A stretch of 64,000 nt of DNA from Gammaproteobacteria bacterium 39-13 (GTDB lineage: Bacteria; Pseudomonadota; Gammaproteobacteria; Berkiellales; Berkiellaceae), in NCBI GenBank assembly GCA_001898235.1, contig MKTN01000001.1, positions 62,001 through 126,000 on the forward strand. Direction: 5' to 3'. Made by a program: the position numbers and the translations under genes. Below are positions 55,501 to 64,000 of the stretch, one piece after another (position 1 is the first letter of the stretch; every line of letters starts with the position of its first letter). Below the pieces are notes generated by a model, which was not told the DNA's origin, made no database searches, and saw nothing but the letters and a program-made list of their open reading frames with translations.

Positions 55501-58500
55501 GTAAAAGCTTCTAAATGCCACGGGCCATTTTTGATGTGGATAGCATTTGATTGTTTAAGTGCTTTGATAAGTAATCCTTCTTCAAACAGGAACTGATCTC
55601 CCTTTAACATCCAACGTCCTAATAAGCGCTGCCGCCAATCAGGAGACATGAACAAATCAATCTCAATCGGCTCGCAGGCTATATTGTCTGATGTGATATT
55701 TCGTAAAGTTCGGCAAAATGCTTCAAGCTCTTGCAAATTGAAACTATCTGTATAGATTTTGTCCATACGAGAATAAAAATCTGATCCCTCATAAGCACCT
55801 GCTGCGTATATATCATATAAGGCGATAACTAATGCTTTCGTAGGCACTGCTGTCCCATCTATAAAACGCTCATCATTTAACAAACTGTTAAATTTAACAA
55901 TGTCATCAGCCTTAAAACGATTAAAATTAACAATCAAAACAGGAGATAAGTGTGCATTTTCTTGTAAAAAGACATGTAAGGGACCACCAGGTCCAGGCAT
56001 GATTTGTCCGGTATTATCTTCATGATGGGCAATCCAATTTGCCGAGCAGACTAAATCTTGAGGATCATGCAGATAATAAAACGGACGTTGTCTTTTTAAT
56101 AAGCTTCGCTGCAAAAGGAGATGGAAGGAATTGGTTATGTTCTCTGAAGGGGCGTTGATGAGCACATTTTTACCGGTTTCGTTTGTTAAAACTTGCAAAA
56201 GCTTTCTTATGTTTATTTCCTTAGTTGTGTCTTGCTTTTTCCAAGTAACAAAATATTTGGGGGGTGCAAACGAAACCTCATCTACGAAATGATAGCGTGG
56301 CCTATCTTCTAGGAGCTCTAATGTTCCAGGATATCCTCCTAGATCACAACTTACCCATTCACCTTCATATTGTGTTTCAATAAAGATTTCAATATAGGCA
56401 TGACATTTATTGCGCACTAACCTTTTCTTTAACATAGGATATTCTATTAAGAGATCAGATAGAAACGCTACGGAGCGGTGTCTGCAGCTGCCTGTATGTT
56501 GTGTTTTAATTGCCTGCAGATAATCATGTCCAGTCATTCCCGGAGTGATTTCTAATGTATTCGTATTATATGCATTATATTCATCTATTTTCGTTCGTAG
56601 TTCATCTGGTAATTTTTTCGGTTCGAGCTGTGGCACATCAACCAAAAAATGGATGGTAGATTTGAGAAAATGATTTGTAACAGTAGGTTTTCTAATATAA
56701 TAAAGATTTTCTTCCTCACAATATTTCAATTCAATGTCATTCTCAGACATTCCTTCGACGAAAAGTTGCGTTAATCTCTCGCGAGGTGATAAAGAAGGCA
56801 GGCTTTGCCAATTATTAGATAATTTTAATTCGATAGTACCATAATAGGTTTCACTATCTTCCGTTATCGACGTTTTCCATTCTTCCTCAAGATGCCGCAA
56901 ACTCGTTGACCAAAAGTATTTCTTTGCAATAAGTTGGGGTTCGCGTTTTTTCAAGATAAAGGGGTTTTGACCTTCTAATACTTCATCTCTTATCTCTAAA
57001 TCAAAATGAATGTTTTCTCGAAGCTCTCTTACTGAAGGATGGTTCTTTGCATCTTTAGCGAAAAAAACACGCTTAATTCGATGATTTGTGGGCTTTAAAG
57101 TAGTATTTGCATCACATTCCCATGTTGATAATTCGCTATCTTGTGCTTCACTTAGAAAATCAAAACCAGAACTCGATTCCCTCTCTGTTTCTCTAGGTTC
57201 GTCTGAAGCGAGTTCATCATCTAAGTCTTCTTTTTTCTCTTCCTCTCCTGGTAAGGTAAAATAATCTATTGCTAAAACATCTTTGTAATTAGTAAATCTT
57301 GGATCCTGTTCCATAGCATCAGAATCAATGACATTATCATTGAGCAAAAAATTATCCATTTTTTTATTGGCCAATAAAATGGCATGGGCAACTTCTAAGG
57401 GTATATTTAAATTTGAACGTAGCACAATTAATTGCTGTAGCTTTACCAATTCAGAATATATTTCTTTATAGGCAAGCTCAGAAATCTCATTGTTCAAAAA
57501 TAATGCTATTTTTTTTAAAGCAGGTGATTGCTTTAAAAGAGAAGCTATTAACATAGGAGGGATGCTTGAGCTCTCGCAATACAGATTGATGAGTGGTAGC
57601 GTAGGAAAATTAGTTAATCCTGCATGACCATATATCTCACATTTATTTAGCGCTAAGTACCTGAGTGAGCTTTGTTGCATCAACTCTGCCAAAATGCTAG
57701 CTGGGAATGAAAAGTTTTTTAATTTTATCTTTGCCAAGCTTTTGGACTTAAAAATTGGCGCCTCTAAATTAAAAGCCTGATAGTTGTTAGAAATAAAATG
57801 CGAAATTAAATGCGCTATTTGCAAACGAGGGGTATTTCTAAAAAATTCGATCGGAAATGCATCCAAAATGGTGGTATGACCATTATAATTAATGCATATT
57901 TTTTCAAGTCGAGGTAAATGAATCATAGCATTTGATAACTTAAACAGATTATCTTCATCAGGTTGGTCTACATTTTCTAAGCACAACATTTGCAAACAAG
58001 AAAATTGACTGAACATTGCTGCATACATATTATAGGTGACAGATGCATTAAAGATGCTAATAGCGGTGATATTTTGCAAACGTAAAAAACTACTTTCAAA
58101 CAGCGAAAATTTGATGCGATCATATTTTTCATTGCGCAATTTTAAAACCTGAATCGAAGCTCGGTTTCTATCTAAAATTGCTCCTATAAAAGACCCTGGA
58201 AGGAAAGAATCTGAGATTTGTAGCATTTCGAGATTATTTAAAGCATTTCCAAAATAATTTGGTGTAAACTGTGTATCCAATCCTCTCAATGTAGATTTAT
58301 TAAAGACCAAACTTTTAAGATTGGGCATTTCATTAAGGATTGCAAATAACATTGAGATATCTATTTCAAAATTGTTAATGGTTAAAGCGACCACCTTATG
58401 TAAGGTATTTCTTAGTTTTGGTGAAAGCTTCTGCATCTCAATAGGCGTTAATGCCCAAGAACTCAATTCAATCTCTCGCAAGGCTGATACTTTTTCTAAA

Positions 58501-59309
58501 GCATCAATCAATCTTTCTTTTGATACGCCTTCATTAAAACAGATAATTTTTGCTGCAGAAATATCAGCGCCTTCAATATCTCCAGTTAAAATACATTCTG
58601 ACTCTTTAATTCGATATTTAATTCCGGCCTTTTCAAATTTTTCTTCAATTACACCTGTTTTTTGAATTTCATGATACAATATTGCATCTTCAGCATAATC
58701 GCTTTTTATAAAATCCTTTAGATTTTCTTTAATAAAATAATTAAGCATTACATCAACAGAATTAGTGCAGGTAATCAAATCACGAATGTCTACTGAGCGA
58801 ATATCTTCTGCTGCAATAATACTTCCCTGCGTATACTCTGAAATTAGTCGTCGCACGGTAAAATAATCTAAGATCACTATTTCATCAGATGAAATTCCCA
58901 ATGTAGCCATTTGGGTGAAAATATCTTCTGACGAAGTAATCGCAAACTCAGGAAAGTCTTCTTTAGAAAATATATTTTGATAGATATCACATCCTAAATA
59001 AAAACAATCTGAAACGTTACTCGACAATGGTTCTACTATCCCTGTTAAACACGTAAATAATTGAAATTTGCTCTTTAAGAAAGTCTCAAAAATATCTCGC
59101 AATATATATTTTTTATATTTAGGCCAACCAGCAACAGTGAAATCACAAAACACCATTTTTTTAGGTCGAAGTTCAACTTTACCAGGCTTTAACCAAAAAT
59201 TAGCATTACCTTGAATAAGGCTTTCACAATCAATTTCTCCAGTAGAAATACTCGTGTGTTCCATTTCATTTGTTTTTTCGGCGTGATAAAGCCACTGAGG
59301 AAGTTTCAT
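52593..59309 (-). CDS. Giant LRR, transglutaminase-like and tandem AAA+ protein
   Basis: A 2238-residue protein. Residues about 270-680 are leucine-rich or RNI-like repeats ('LEMLQISDSFLPG', 'LRYLALNKCEIYG'); about 710-745 is an acidic linker. A transglutaminase-like site follows: Cys in 'HTGSCRHRSVAFLSDLL' (about residue 940), His in 'NKCHAYIEIFIE' (about residue 968) and Asp in 'WVSCDLGGYPG' (about residue 985). Two AAA+ modules end the protein: Walker A 'IGGATGIGKSTFIQTV' (about residue 1693) with 'VLFIDEANIGQ', and 'IEGEPGNGKSHFVLDM' (about residue 1970) with 'VVIIDEINSCP' and 'GTQNPITYAGRKP'. The C-terminus is very basic. GGGAAACTT precedes the ATG. No signal peptide. Confidence 0.85.
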   Translation of the reverse strand: MKLPQWLYHAEKTNEMEHTSISTGEIDCESLIQGNANFWLKPGKVELRPKKMVFCDFTVAGWPKYKKYILRDIFETFLKSKFQLFTCLTGIVEPLSSNVSDCFYLGCDIYQNIFSKEDFPEFAITSSEDIFTQMATLGISSDEIVILDYFTVRRLISEYTQGSIIAAEDIRSVDIRDLITCTNSVDVMLNYFIKENLKDFIKSDYAEDAILYHEIQKTGVIEEKFEKAGIKYRIKESECILTGDIEGADISAAKIICFNEGVSKERLIDALEKVSALREIELSSWALTPIEMQKLSPKLRNTLHKVVALTINNFEIDISMLFAILNEMPNLKSLVFNKSTLRGLDTQFTPNYFGNALNNLEMLQISDSFLPGSFIGAILDRNRASIQVLKLRNEKYDRIKFSLFESSFLRLQNITAISIFNASVTYNMYAAMFSQFSCLQMLCLENVDQPDEDNLFKLSNAMIHLPRLEKICINYNGHTTILDAFPIEFFRNTPRLQIAHLISHFISNNYQAFNLEAPIFKSKSLAKIKLKNFSFPASILAELMQQSSLRYLALNKCEIYGHAGLTNFPTLPLINLYCESSSIPPMLIASLLKQSPALKKIALFLNNEISELAYKEIYSELVKLQQLIVLRSNLNIPLEVAHAILLANKKMDNFLLNDNVIDSDAMEQDPRFTNYKDVLAIDYFTLPGEEEKKEDLDDELASDEPRETERESSSGFDFLSEAQDSELSTWECDANTTLKPTNHRIKRVFFAKDAKNHPSVRELRENIHFDLEIRDEVLEGQNPFILKKREPQLIAKKYFWSTSLRHLEEEWKTSITEDSETYYGTIELKLSNNWQSLPSLSPRERLTQLFVEGMSENDIELKYCEEENLYYIRKPTVTNHFLKSTIHFLVDVPQLEPKKLPDELRTKIDEYNAYNTNTLEITPGMTGHDYLQAIKTQHTGSCRHRSVAFLSDLLIEYPMLKKRLVRNKCHAYIEIFIETQYEGEWVSCDLGGYPGTLELLEDRPRYHFVDEVSFAPPKYFVTWKKQDTTKEINIRKLLQVLTNETGKNVLINAPSENITNSFHLLLQRSLLKRQRPFYYLHDPQDLVCSANWIAHHEDNTGQIMPGPGGPLHVFLQENAHLSPVLIVNFNRFKADDIVKFNSLLNDERFIDGTAVPTKALVIALYDIYAAGAYEGSDFYSRMDKIYTDSFNLQELEAFCRTLRNITSDNIACEPIEIDLFMSPDWRQRLLGRWMLKGDQFLFEEGLLIKALKQSNAIHIKNGPWHLEAFTLFWQQALLQRKVVIGNRSLFLPDTFSLGESRGYDWKNLISCVHWYESEAFFSGDVYVLNPSSFNKFFRNYRSLNGKLFACPGWLEQNRGKKIEVEWTRDLYTQDQWAQLLTIAKENQVTFCIRAQSNDDLNNTFSLNTNRKTINLCNRTPASIDFWQLFSDFVQKEADSFHLELQNSPELNIAQSFSRARTNEAQIIITPDIDLKVAVLLKDRDALVIDVSELNATDVMVKQDINWSDDNLTFNIELIISDVWEFLQSGKRVILKGSFSPELVDELAPLCIRNGVLSTLTKSNDFGELILITDNIQTFSGLPITTFPNDNALKRRKLIEQFGEDLVNQIPAVFFNKCTYVCLQTWIRHQQTYPGQNGDKSWYGLEFLPSHSNHYQSPMDLSLSASERFERERLTQLLKAMDVAPYVFIGGATGIGKSTFIQTVLAHHENFTVYEGESKIFDWASDQSPETTKVLFIDEANIGQSNYSLFEGLFNQPPQILLNQKLYTLTAQHKVVFAGNPLSYGGERSLPTLFRRHGNSIIFDPLPTAYLYHKVLKPIFEDILGEDIAEDISRIILEAYQYTLLLNRKEVVITPRELQMIAFLIVSKNITDKDIIKTTYESIRTICKNVLDETKQKALERWLAGRHHFEANTPKPLRVKKIGNFILTPSHTEAYLQLNGLLEVRKFQQNGNSEAKCFGGLSGMVIEGEPGNGKSHFVLDMMVHHGFREIHPHNKQAVSGDIFYRLPLAMSPKEKQRLLLKAFNEGAVVIIDEINSCPMMEKLMNSLLMGRDLEGNRPLVPGFKIIGTQNPITYAGRKPISLALKRRLMHCKFVDYPAHELIDILIEKGLHQKVAKKWVLEFIRAREYATKHQLKPVPNFRDLMKFVNRFLNRKKRMRKVEGEFAKRYHKRLEEYLACLMQKNKKFACRKMLSTHEKGGGKKYYPLKTCKVLCYSYQNAQVKALQNKKNRGTNLRKVRV

Positions 59310-59828
59310 AAGTTTCCCATCATTTTAAAGCGTATACAGGAGAGATAGACAAGAGCAGAAGTTTCTGTTGCCTTTACGATTTAAAAATTAACAAAAATAT
59401 GTCAGAAATAACCAGCGAATTTCTGTATGGTAGGATTAAAAAATGAGATGGTTTTTACTGCGAAAAAATAAGGCGAGCGCATCGCAGTTACTGCTTTGAA
59501 TATAGCATTGGCGCTAAGAACATTTTTTATACGCCCAATTTTTAGCATACTACCACATTTCATTCATCTAAATTAAGTTAATTGATAATATACAAATCAA
59601 CTAACCAGATCAATGAATTTACTTATTTTTCTACGTGATATTTGCAGAGATCCATACTGAATAATTATTCATGGAAAGTCTACGGGATAATTTCTCTCAA
59701 GACGATTTGGCTCATCGTTTCCTACGCTTCATCTAGAAATATCATAGATGCTTGACTATACACGCAGCAAAAAGCCCAATAATTTATTACAGAATAGGCT
59801 ATTTTTAAATAAACATCTGGAGCTGACA
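59310..59828. other. 519-base intergenic region, no gene found
   Basis: AT-rich between the divergent giant gene and the membrane protein gene. Only very short frames occur, and no promoter hexamers I trust. GGAG for the next gene lies at about 59819. Confidence 0.5.
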
Positions 59829-60731
59829 ATGCGATACATTCTTGCAATCCTTGCCTTACTGATGACTGTCGCTGTTTCGTATTTATGTTTCATTATTGTG
59901 ATTGCAACAAGCAAAGAAGGTATTGTCGGTTCTGATTTTCTGACATTTTTTTTAACGATGATCACCCTAATACTCACTTTTTCAGCATGGCTTTGGGTGT
60001 TAAAAAAATCCAACGCTCCGGCAATGAAAGTGATCAGCTCAACAGGAATGGCCTTGCCAGCGCTGCCTTTTCTTCTTATTACCTTTGTGAGTGGTTTTGT
60101 CATTTATCAATTTATGTATGGAAAATATCTTTCAAAATATGCTACCGTCAGGCATTACAAAGAAACCTTAATCACCTGGCCAAATTTTACATATCCGGTT
60201 GGACTTAAAATAGAATTGGAGGTACCTAGCGCATCTCTTGGTCATCGCGCGCGCTATGAGGGTCCTATATTATGGATGGGATCTGAGGGGATAATTCATG
60301 CTAATAACGCATATTCAACTTCTTCACATGGCTATGCCACCTTGCGCCCTCCTTTTTTTGTTAAAAACCAACCTACTTCTACCATTACTACAGGAGAAAA
60401 TTCAAGTACAATTACACAATATCTTTATCCCAATGTGATTATGTATATAGAGAGCCCTGATGTCTTTTGTAAAGAGCTTTATAGCGACTTAAATACTCAA
60501 ATCTATAGTACAGGTAGTCATGTAAATGGTATCTTGCGTTGGAGATATGCTCAAGCTGTTGTAGATTTAAATAACGCTCTTGACAATTTTCTGCATAAAG
60601 ATAGCGTATTTAAAAATAATCCTATGCTATGGAATAACATGCATAAACAGTTTCGAGATGAGAACTTATTAGCGGTTGGTTTTAAGCGTTGTCAAATCGG
60701 TGCCAGAACAAACTGTTTCTGTAAACAATAG
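59829..60731 (+). CDS. Membrane protein with three or four N-terminal helices
   Basis: A 300-residue protein. Residues 2-24, 32-55 and 65-90 are hydrophobic helices, and residues about 105-300 form one hydrophilic domain with polar low-complexity stretches ('QPTSTITTGENSSTITQYL') and Cys late in the sequence ('DVFCKELY', 'KRCQIGARTNCFCKQ'). If the hydrophilic part is outside, the last Cys may form disulfides. No family is recognised. GGAG six bases upstream selects ATG 59829, discarding an upstream extension. It is a single gene. Confidence 0.7.
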   Translation: MRYILAILALLMTVAVSYLCFIIVIATSKEGIVGSDFLTFFLTMITLILTFSAWLWVLKKSNAPAMKVISSTGMALPALPFLLITFVSGFVIYQFMYGKYLSKYATVRHYKETLITWPNFTYPVGLKIELEVPSASLGHRARYEGPILWMGSEGIIHANNAYSTSSHGYATLRPPFFVKNQPTSTITTGENSSTITQYLYPNVIMYIESPDVFCKELYSDLNTQIYSTGSHVNGILRWRYAQAVVDLNNALDNFLHKDSVFKNNPMLWNNMHKQFRDENLLAVGFKRCQIGARTNCFCKQ

Positions 60732-60879
60732 TTAATTTTATCTGCGTTCTTTATTTAGCAATTCTCTCATCGTGAGCCACCGCTCATCACATTTTTATCT
60801 TTTTTTCCAAATATTGTCTATTTTTATCTAATATTAAAAAAACTTCTCTACTCAATTTATTAACAGAAGAGGTTAAAAT

Positions 60880-61317
60880 ATGAGCACACGTTTAGATTTT
60901 TATAAAACATCACCTGAAGCTATCAAAGGGTTATTAAACACAGAGGAATTTATCAGCAAAAGCACCTTAGAGAAATCTTTGATAGATCTGATTAAACTAC
61001 GCGCCTCACAAATAAATGGTTGCGCTTATTGTATTGATATGCACACAAAAGATGCTATCAAAGCCGGAGAAACTCCGCAGCGTTTATTTGCCATTTCTGC
61101 TTGGCAAGAAACTCCTTTCTTTAATGAACGTGAGCGAGCGGCACTAGCCTGGACAGAAGTCTTAACCTTGTTACCACAAACACATGCACCGGATGAAGTA
61201 TATGAAGAAGTGATCAAACATTTCAGCGAAAAAGAAACCATTGATTTGACAGTAGCAATCACCAACATTAACAGTTGGAATCGATTGGCTGTAGGCTTTA
61301 GGAAATCTCCAAGATAA
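60880..61317 (+). CDS. AhpD-like carboxymuconolactone decarboxylase family protein
   Basis: A 145-residue AhpD-core protein. The redox pair and its partner are in 'ASQINGCAYCIDMHTKDAIK' (CxxC about residues 48-51, His about residue 54), followed by 'FFNERERAALAWTEVLTLLP' and the closing 'IDLTVAITNINSWNRLAVGF' helix. Members act as alkylhydroperoxidases or simple peroxidases with the CxxC pair. AGAGG precedes the ATG. The normal length and intact motif make function likely, probably hydroperoxide defence; the electron donor is not known from context. Confidence 0.92.
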   Translation: MSTRLDFYKTSPEAIKGLLNTEEFISKSTLEKSLIDLIKLRASQINGCAYCIDMHTKDAIKAGETPQRLFAISAWQETPFFNERERAALAWTEVLTLLPQTHAPDEVYEEVIKHFSEKETIDLTVAITNINSWNRLAVGFRKSPR

Positions 61318-61363
61318 AAACAATGGACACCTATTTGAGAAAAATAAATGGGAGTCCTTAATT

Positions 61364-61723
61364 TTATTTTTTAACAATCATTTTAAACCCGCCCCAAAAC
61401 ATACGCTTGCCATCAAAGGGGAGTTTCTTGGGATCGCACATCTTTTTGATCCTGGGATCGTTCATTACTTTTTTATTTACACGATCACGATGTGCACGTG
61501 ATTTATAAACAACATAAGAAAAAATAACTACTTCACCCGTTTTCAGTTTTACGCTTTGTGGAAAAGAGGTATGCTTACCAGATTTCACATCATCAGCTAC
61601 TGCCTCTACATATTCTAAAGCACCGTGTTCTTTCCAAATTTTTCCGGCTTGCATCGCCATACGACGATAGGTTGCAAGCTGTTTCTTAGGAACGGGAACA
61701 ACAAAACCGTCAACATAGGGCAT
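61364..61723 (-). CDS. DUF1428 family protein (YbaA-like)
   Basis: A 119-residue DUF1428 protein. The opening 'MPYVDGFVVPVPKKQLATYR' and 'IWKEHGALEYVEAVADD' with the closing 'PFDGKRMFWGGFKMIV' are family hallmarks. The fold is a dimeric alpha/beta barrel; biochemical role unknown. GGAGG just before the ATG fixes the start and removes five upstream codons. Convergent with the AhpD-like gene. Confidence 0.9.
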   Translation of the reverse strand: MPYVDGFVVPVPKKQLATYRRMAMQAGKIWKEHGALEYVEAVADDVKSGKHTSFPQSVKLKTGEVVIFSYVVYKSRAHRDRVNKKVMNDPRIKKMCDPKKLPFDGKRMFWGGFKMIVKK

Positions 61724-61826
61724 AAACACCTCCAGCAATCATATATCACCATTTAGATTGCTACAATCATGGAGAGTTCCTTTTTCTATGAAAACACCAA
61801 GAAAAAATACAGTGAAAGACAGAAAA

Positions 61827-62987
61827 TTAGGCAATAAATTGTGAATATGATACGGGTAGCTGATTTTCCATTTGCAGTTGATGCACTAAAGTGGGCGCAC
61901 TATTTTCTATAAAAAGAAGTGGGACATTAACGATAACAGGCTCAACAATAGTTTTATCATGTATGGATGATGGTTGCGAAGAATTTTCAAAATAATTTAT
62001 TAATTCGATTATAGGCAGCTGCTGAGTGGAATGAATAATGTCTTCTAACATTAATATTTCCCCTTGCTTTTTTGCAAGCGTCAGATCTTCATTCACCATC
62101 TGTTGAATGTTTTTAAACATTGATTCAGAGAGCATCAGTACAGAATTTGTTTCATGAGAAAAAAAGAAATAAGTATCCTCTATCTCATGCGTATTATCTT
62201 TTAATACTGCATTTTCATTTTTATCAGAGTAGTTGGTTAAAAAAAAATCTTCCCCAACTTGATTTTCACTATACTCTTCATGGGGATGCCGAAGATCTTT
62301 CGCCTTTTCCTTATAGTCCACACTATTTTTCAACGGTGAAATATCTTCGACAAGGGATGCAATATTTTGCACACCGTCAACAACAGCATTTCCCAGCCAA
62401 TCCATAAGCTGCCCCACCTCCACCGGCACTTTCTTTACTTCAATGACATAAAGCTTATAATTTTGCGTGTTAATACTGCCCGGGAACTCTAAATAAGGTT
62501 TTGGTTGAATAGGACTTAAACCAATGCTAAGTGTTAACCATTTATTGGCATTATCTGCTTCAGTACCAGGAAAAGGCAATGTATTGTCGCCTTTTACATG
62601 AAATAATAATTTCGAGTCTGCTTTATAATAAAAGAAATCTTTTTTAAATGTAATTTCTTGCGTAGAAGGGGGCAAAAAGAAATAATTAGCAATGATACTA
62701 TTAAAGAAAAAGGGTTGAGAGCCTTGCGGCGGTGGAATGATTGGCATTTCCACATCAGGGAATATTTTCCACTGGTCATTTATTTTATCAAATGTAAAAG
62801 CGAAACTATGTAATTCTTCAGCTATTTCAGATATTAGCACTTCACCAAATTTTTTTAGCACATCTTCAATATTGCTTAATCTTCTTTCGCAATCATTTTT
62901 ATTTTTAACATATTGCTCTGTACTTTGAATGATCGCGAGGTGCAACAACCATTTCTTTTGTTGAAAAATTTTCTTTTCCTTTTCCAT
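61827..62987 (-). CDS. Hypothetical protein, likely C-terminal part of a frameshifted gene
   Basis: About 386 codons, no recognised domain; mostly beta-rich with Asn and acidic residues ('LMDWLGNAVVDGVQNIASLV' is a helix near residue 200). The first ATG (62987) has no Shine-Dalgarno and lies inside the end of the upstream same-strand frame. Its frame is open further upstream to 63017, so a continuous product with the 220-residue frame is plausible: 'TEQYVKNKNDCERRLSNIED' continues as a helix where the other frame ends. Confidence 0.6.
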   Translation of the reverse strand: MEKEKKIFQQKKWLLHLAIIQSTEQYVKNKNDCERRLSNIEDVLKKFGEVLISEIAEELHSFAFTFDKINDQWKIFPDVEMPIIPPPQGSQPFFFNSIIANYFFLPPSTQEITFKKDFFYYKADSKLLFHVKGDNTLPFPGTEADNANKWLTLSIGLSPIQPKPYLEFPGSINTQNYKLYVIEVKKVPVEVGQLMDWLGNAVVDGVQNIASLVEDISPLKNSVDYKEKAKDLRHPHEEYSENQVGEDFFLTNYSDKNENAVLKDNTHEIEDTYFFFSHETNSVLMLSESMFKNIQQMVNEDLTLAKKQGEILMLEDIIHSTQQLPIIELINYFENSSQPSSIHDKTIVEPVIVNVPLLFIENSAPTLVHQLQMENQLPVSYSQFIA

Positions 62988-63567
62988 TGATATAATCAGC
63001 CAAAAAACGACCATCAAACTTCAAATCATATTGATTATGATAATCAAATAACAATACTCTTCCTAAATCAGAATCGTAAAATTTCTTAGCGGCTGCGTTT
63101 GTTATCTTTTCAATAACTTTTTCGATATGTTCAGCGCCATTTTTAATTTCACTGACATAAAGCTGGTCAATTCTAGCTCTTCCATATACACTAGATAAAG
63201 CAGCGTTGATAGAAGCAAGGTTATCTCCTAGCATGCTTAAAACAACTTCCCCATTTTGTATTAAATTTACAAACTCATTACCAACAATCATTTTAACTTC
63301 ACCCTGTGTAAAGAAATGTTTTCCTGCATTGTCAGTAGCGCTTATTAGTATATTAGTAAATTTTTCGGCAGTCTTTTTATTATCATGCATATCCATTTGA
63401 TTTCCGCCAAAAGATATACCACTTTTTCCAGCTGCATAACTTACCTCATAGGCACCATAACCATTCCATAGCTCATTTAACATCATAACTTCGTGATAAA
63501 GTTTATGGATGCCTGTTAAGCTGTTTCCACCAGTAAACTTGTACTCACTATTTTTATCACTCACCAT
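62905..63567 (-). CDS. Hypothetical protein, lysozyme-like N-terminal pattern, likely 5' half of a frameshifted gene
   Basis: A 220-residue frame overlapping the previous one by more than 80 bases on the same strand. The 'EVSYAAGKSGISFGGNQMDM' block, with Ser-Gly-x-Ser-x-Gly and a downstream Gln-x-Asp, resembles the 'SGxSxGxxQxD' pattern of some peptidoglycan-cleaving lysozyme-like enzymes, but the match is weak. The end 'VVAPRDHSKYRAIC' looks accidental, so the true protein may run on in the other frame for about 580 residues. It starts nine bases after the stop of the upstream partial gene. Confidence 0.55.
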   Translation of the reverse strand: MVSDKNSEYKFTGGNSLTGIHKLYHEVMMLNELWNGYGAYEVSYAAGKSGISFGGNQMDMHDNKKTAEKFTNILISATDNAGKHFFTQGEVKMIVGNEFVNLIQNGEVVLSMLGDNLASINAALSSVYGRARIDQLYVSEIKNGAEHIEKVIEKITNAAAKKFYDSDLGRVLLFDYHNQYDLKFDGRFLADYINGKGKENFSTKEMVVAPRDHSKYRAIC

Positions 63568-63575
63568 ACAACTTC

Positions 63576-64000
63576 CTACTTGTAATGTTCAGCAAAATAA
63601 AGCAACAATTCATCATGAACTGTTTGGTAAAACGGCATTTTTAGGTCAGCACTTTTTTTCTCTAATTGTTCTATTACAGAATAATCAATCACAAAGAAAT
63701 TATGTGAAGCAAGATTTTGATATCTTATTGCCATAGGATTAATTGACTTAAATTTGGTTTGCAAGTTCTGATCAAACCTTAAAATTAAACTTGCACTTCC
63801 TGCATAAACTATAAAGGTGTCATCACCTAAATCTATTAAATTTCCTAAAAAATCTAACTTTCCATAGAAAAACTCAGCCCCTCTTACATCACACATATCC
63901 CCGTCTCTTGAAACCTTAACATGCGGGCTTGCAGCTAAGATTGAAAATTTTTTCTCGTTCTTTTCAACGTCGCTTAAAATATAGAAATGCCTTATAAAAT
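63576..64000 (-). CDS. Partial hypothetical protein, 5' end beyond the window
   Basis: The frame stays open to the window edge on the minus strand ('LSDVEKNEKKFSILAASPHV' upstream of an internal Met). The visible part is mixed alpha/beta with no recognised domain. It is followed after nine bases by the 220-residue frame, so it belongs to the same transcription unit. Confidence 0.6.
   Translation of the reverse strand, partial: FIRHFYILSDVEKNEKKFSILAASPHVKVSRDGDMCDVRGAEFFYGKLDFLGNLIDLGDDTFIVYAGSASLILRFDQNLQTKFKSINPMAIRYQNLASHNFFVIDYSVIEQLEKKSADLKMPFYQTVHDELLLYFAEHYK

Overview
This is AT-rich bacterial chromosome from a gammaproteobacterium with an intracellular or host-associated lifestyle; the overall feel is Legionellales-like (Legionella, Coxiella or Berkiella relatives). 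That placement is an inference. Ordinary metabolic genes of gammaproteobacterial type (class II fumarase, NAD malic enzyme, PdxH, BrnQ, OsmC, EamA and MFS carriers) are interleaved with genes of eukaryote-like or effector-like architecture: two F-box proteins, two Ser/Thr protein kinases, a patatin phospholipase with a helical-repeat tail, a possible permuted papain-like protease, a tandem-repeat protein and a 2238-residue LRR/transglutaminase-like/AAA+ protein. No secretion system, tRNA, rRNA, CRISPR array or intact insertion sequence was seen in the window.

Layout. 1-8 kb: a secreted protein, OsmC, the fumC-maeA operon, a CHMI-type tautomerase, two short peptides with double-glycine leaders, PdxH and a thioesterase. 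8-14.3 kb: two F-box proteins, a VOC protein with a histone-like Lys/Ala tail, two coiled-coil proteins, a DUF1937 protein and a third double-glycine peptide behind a near-consensus sigma70 promoter. 14.3-21 kb: MFS and EamA transporters, an exported orphan M17-N domain, an aldo/keto reductase, a hypothetical and a GNAT enzyme. 21-33 kb: an effector-like island with two kinases, a candidate cysteine protease, a GHYKP-motif protein and a 687-residue repeat protein. 33-39.5 kb: an SGNH lipoprotein, an ABC half-transporter, a cupin and a patatin protein. 39.5-46 kb: a signalling cluster (hybrid histidine kinase overlapping a CheY-like regulator, TetR, and a REC-GAF-PAS-GAF protein without output domain). 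46-52.4 kb: an FAD oxidoreductase behind a structured leader with a tiny ORF, BrnQ, a YddG-like exporter, an ArsR/AHSA1 pair with an operator, and a decayed RES-domain gene. 52.6-59.3 kb: the giant AAA+ protein. 59.8-64 kb: a membrane protein, AhpD-like and DUF1428 proteins, then an apparently frameshifted gene and a partial gene cut by the window edge.

How the genes work together. FumC and malic enzyme form a two-step fumarate to malate to pyruvate unit. The histidine kinase and response regulator overlap by 14 bases and are surely coexpressed. The ArsR/AHSA1 pair looks autoregulated. Several hairpins separate convergent genes. The most unusual elements are three unrelated small peptides sharing a double-glycine leader with no exporter peptidase in the window, the giant LRR-TGase-AAA-AAA protein, and the repeat protein with a roughly 40-50 residue unit. 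Many start sites were moved inward from the longest reading frame because a Shine-Dalgarno sequence supports the inner ATG.
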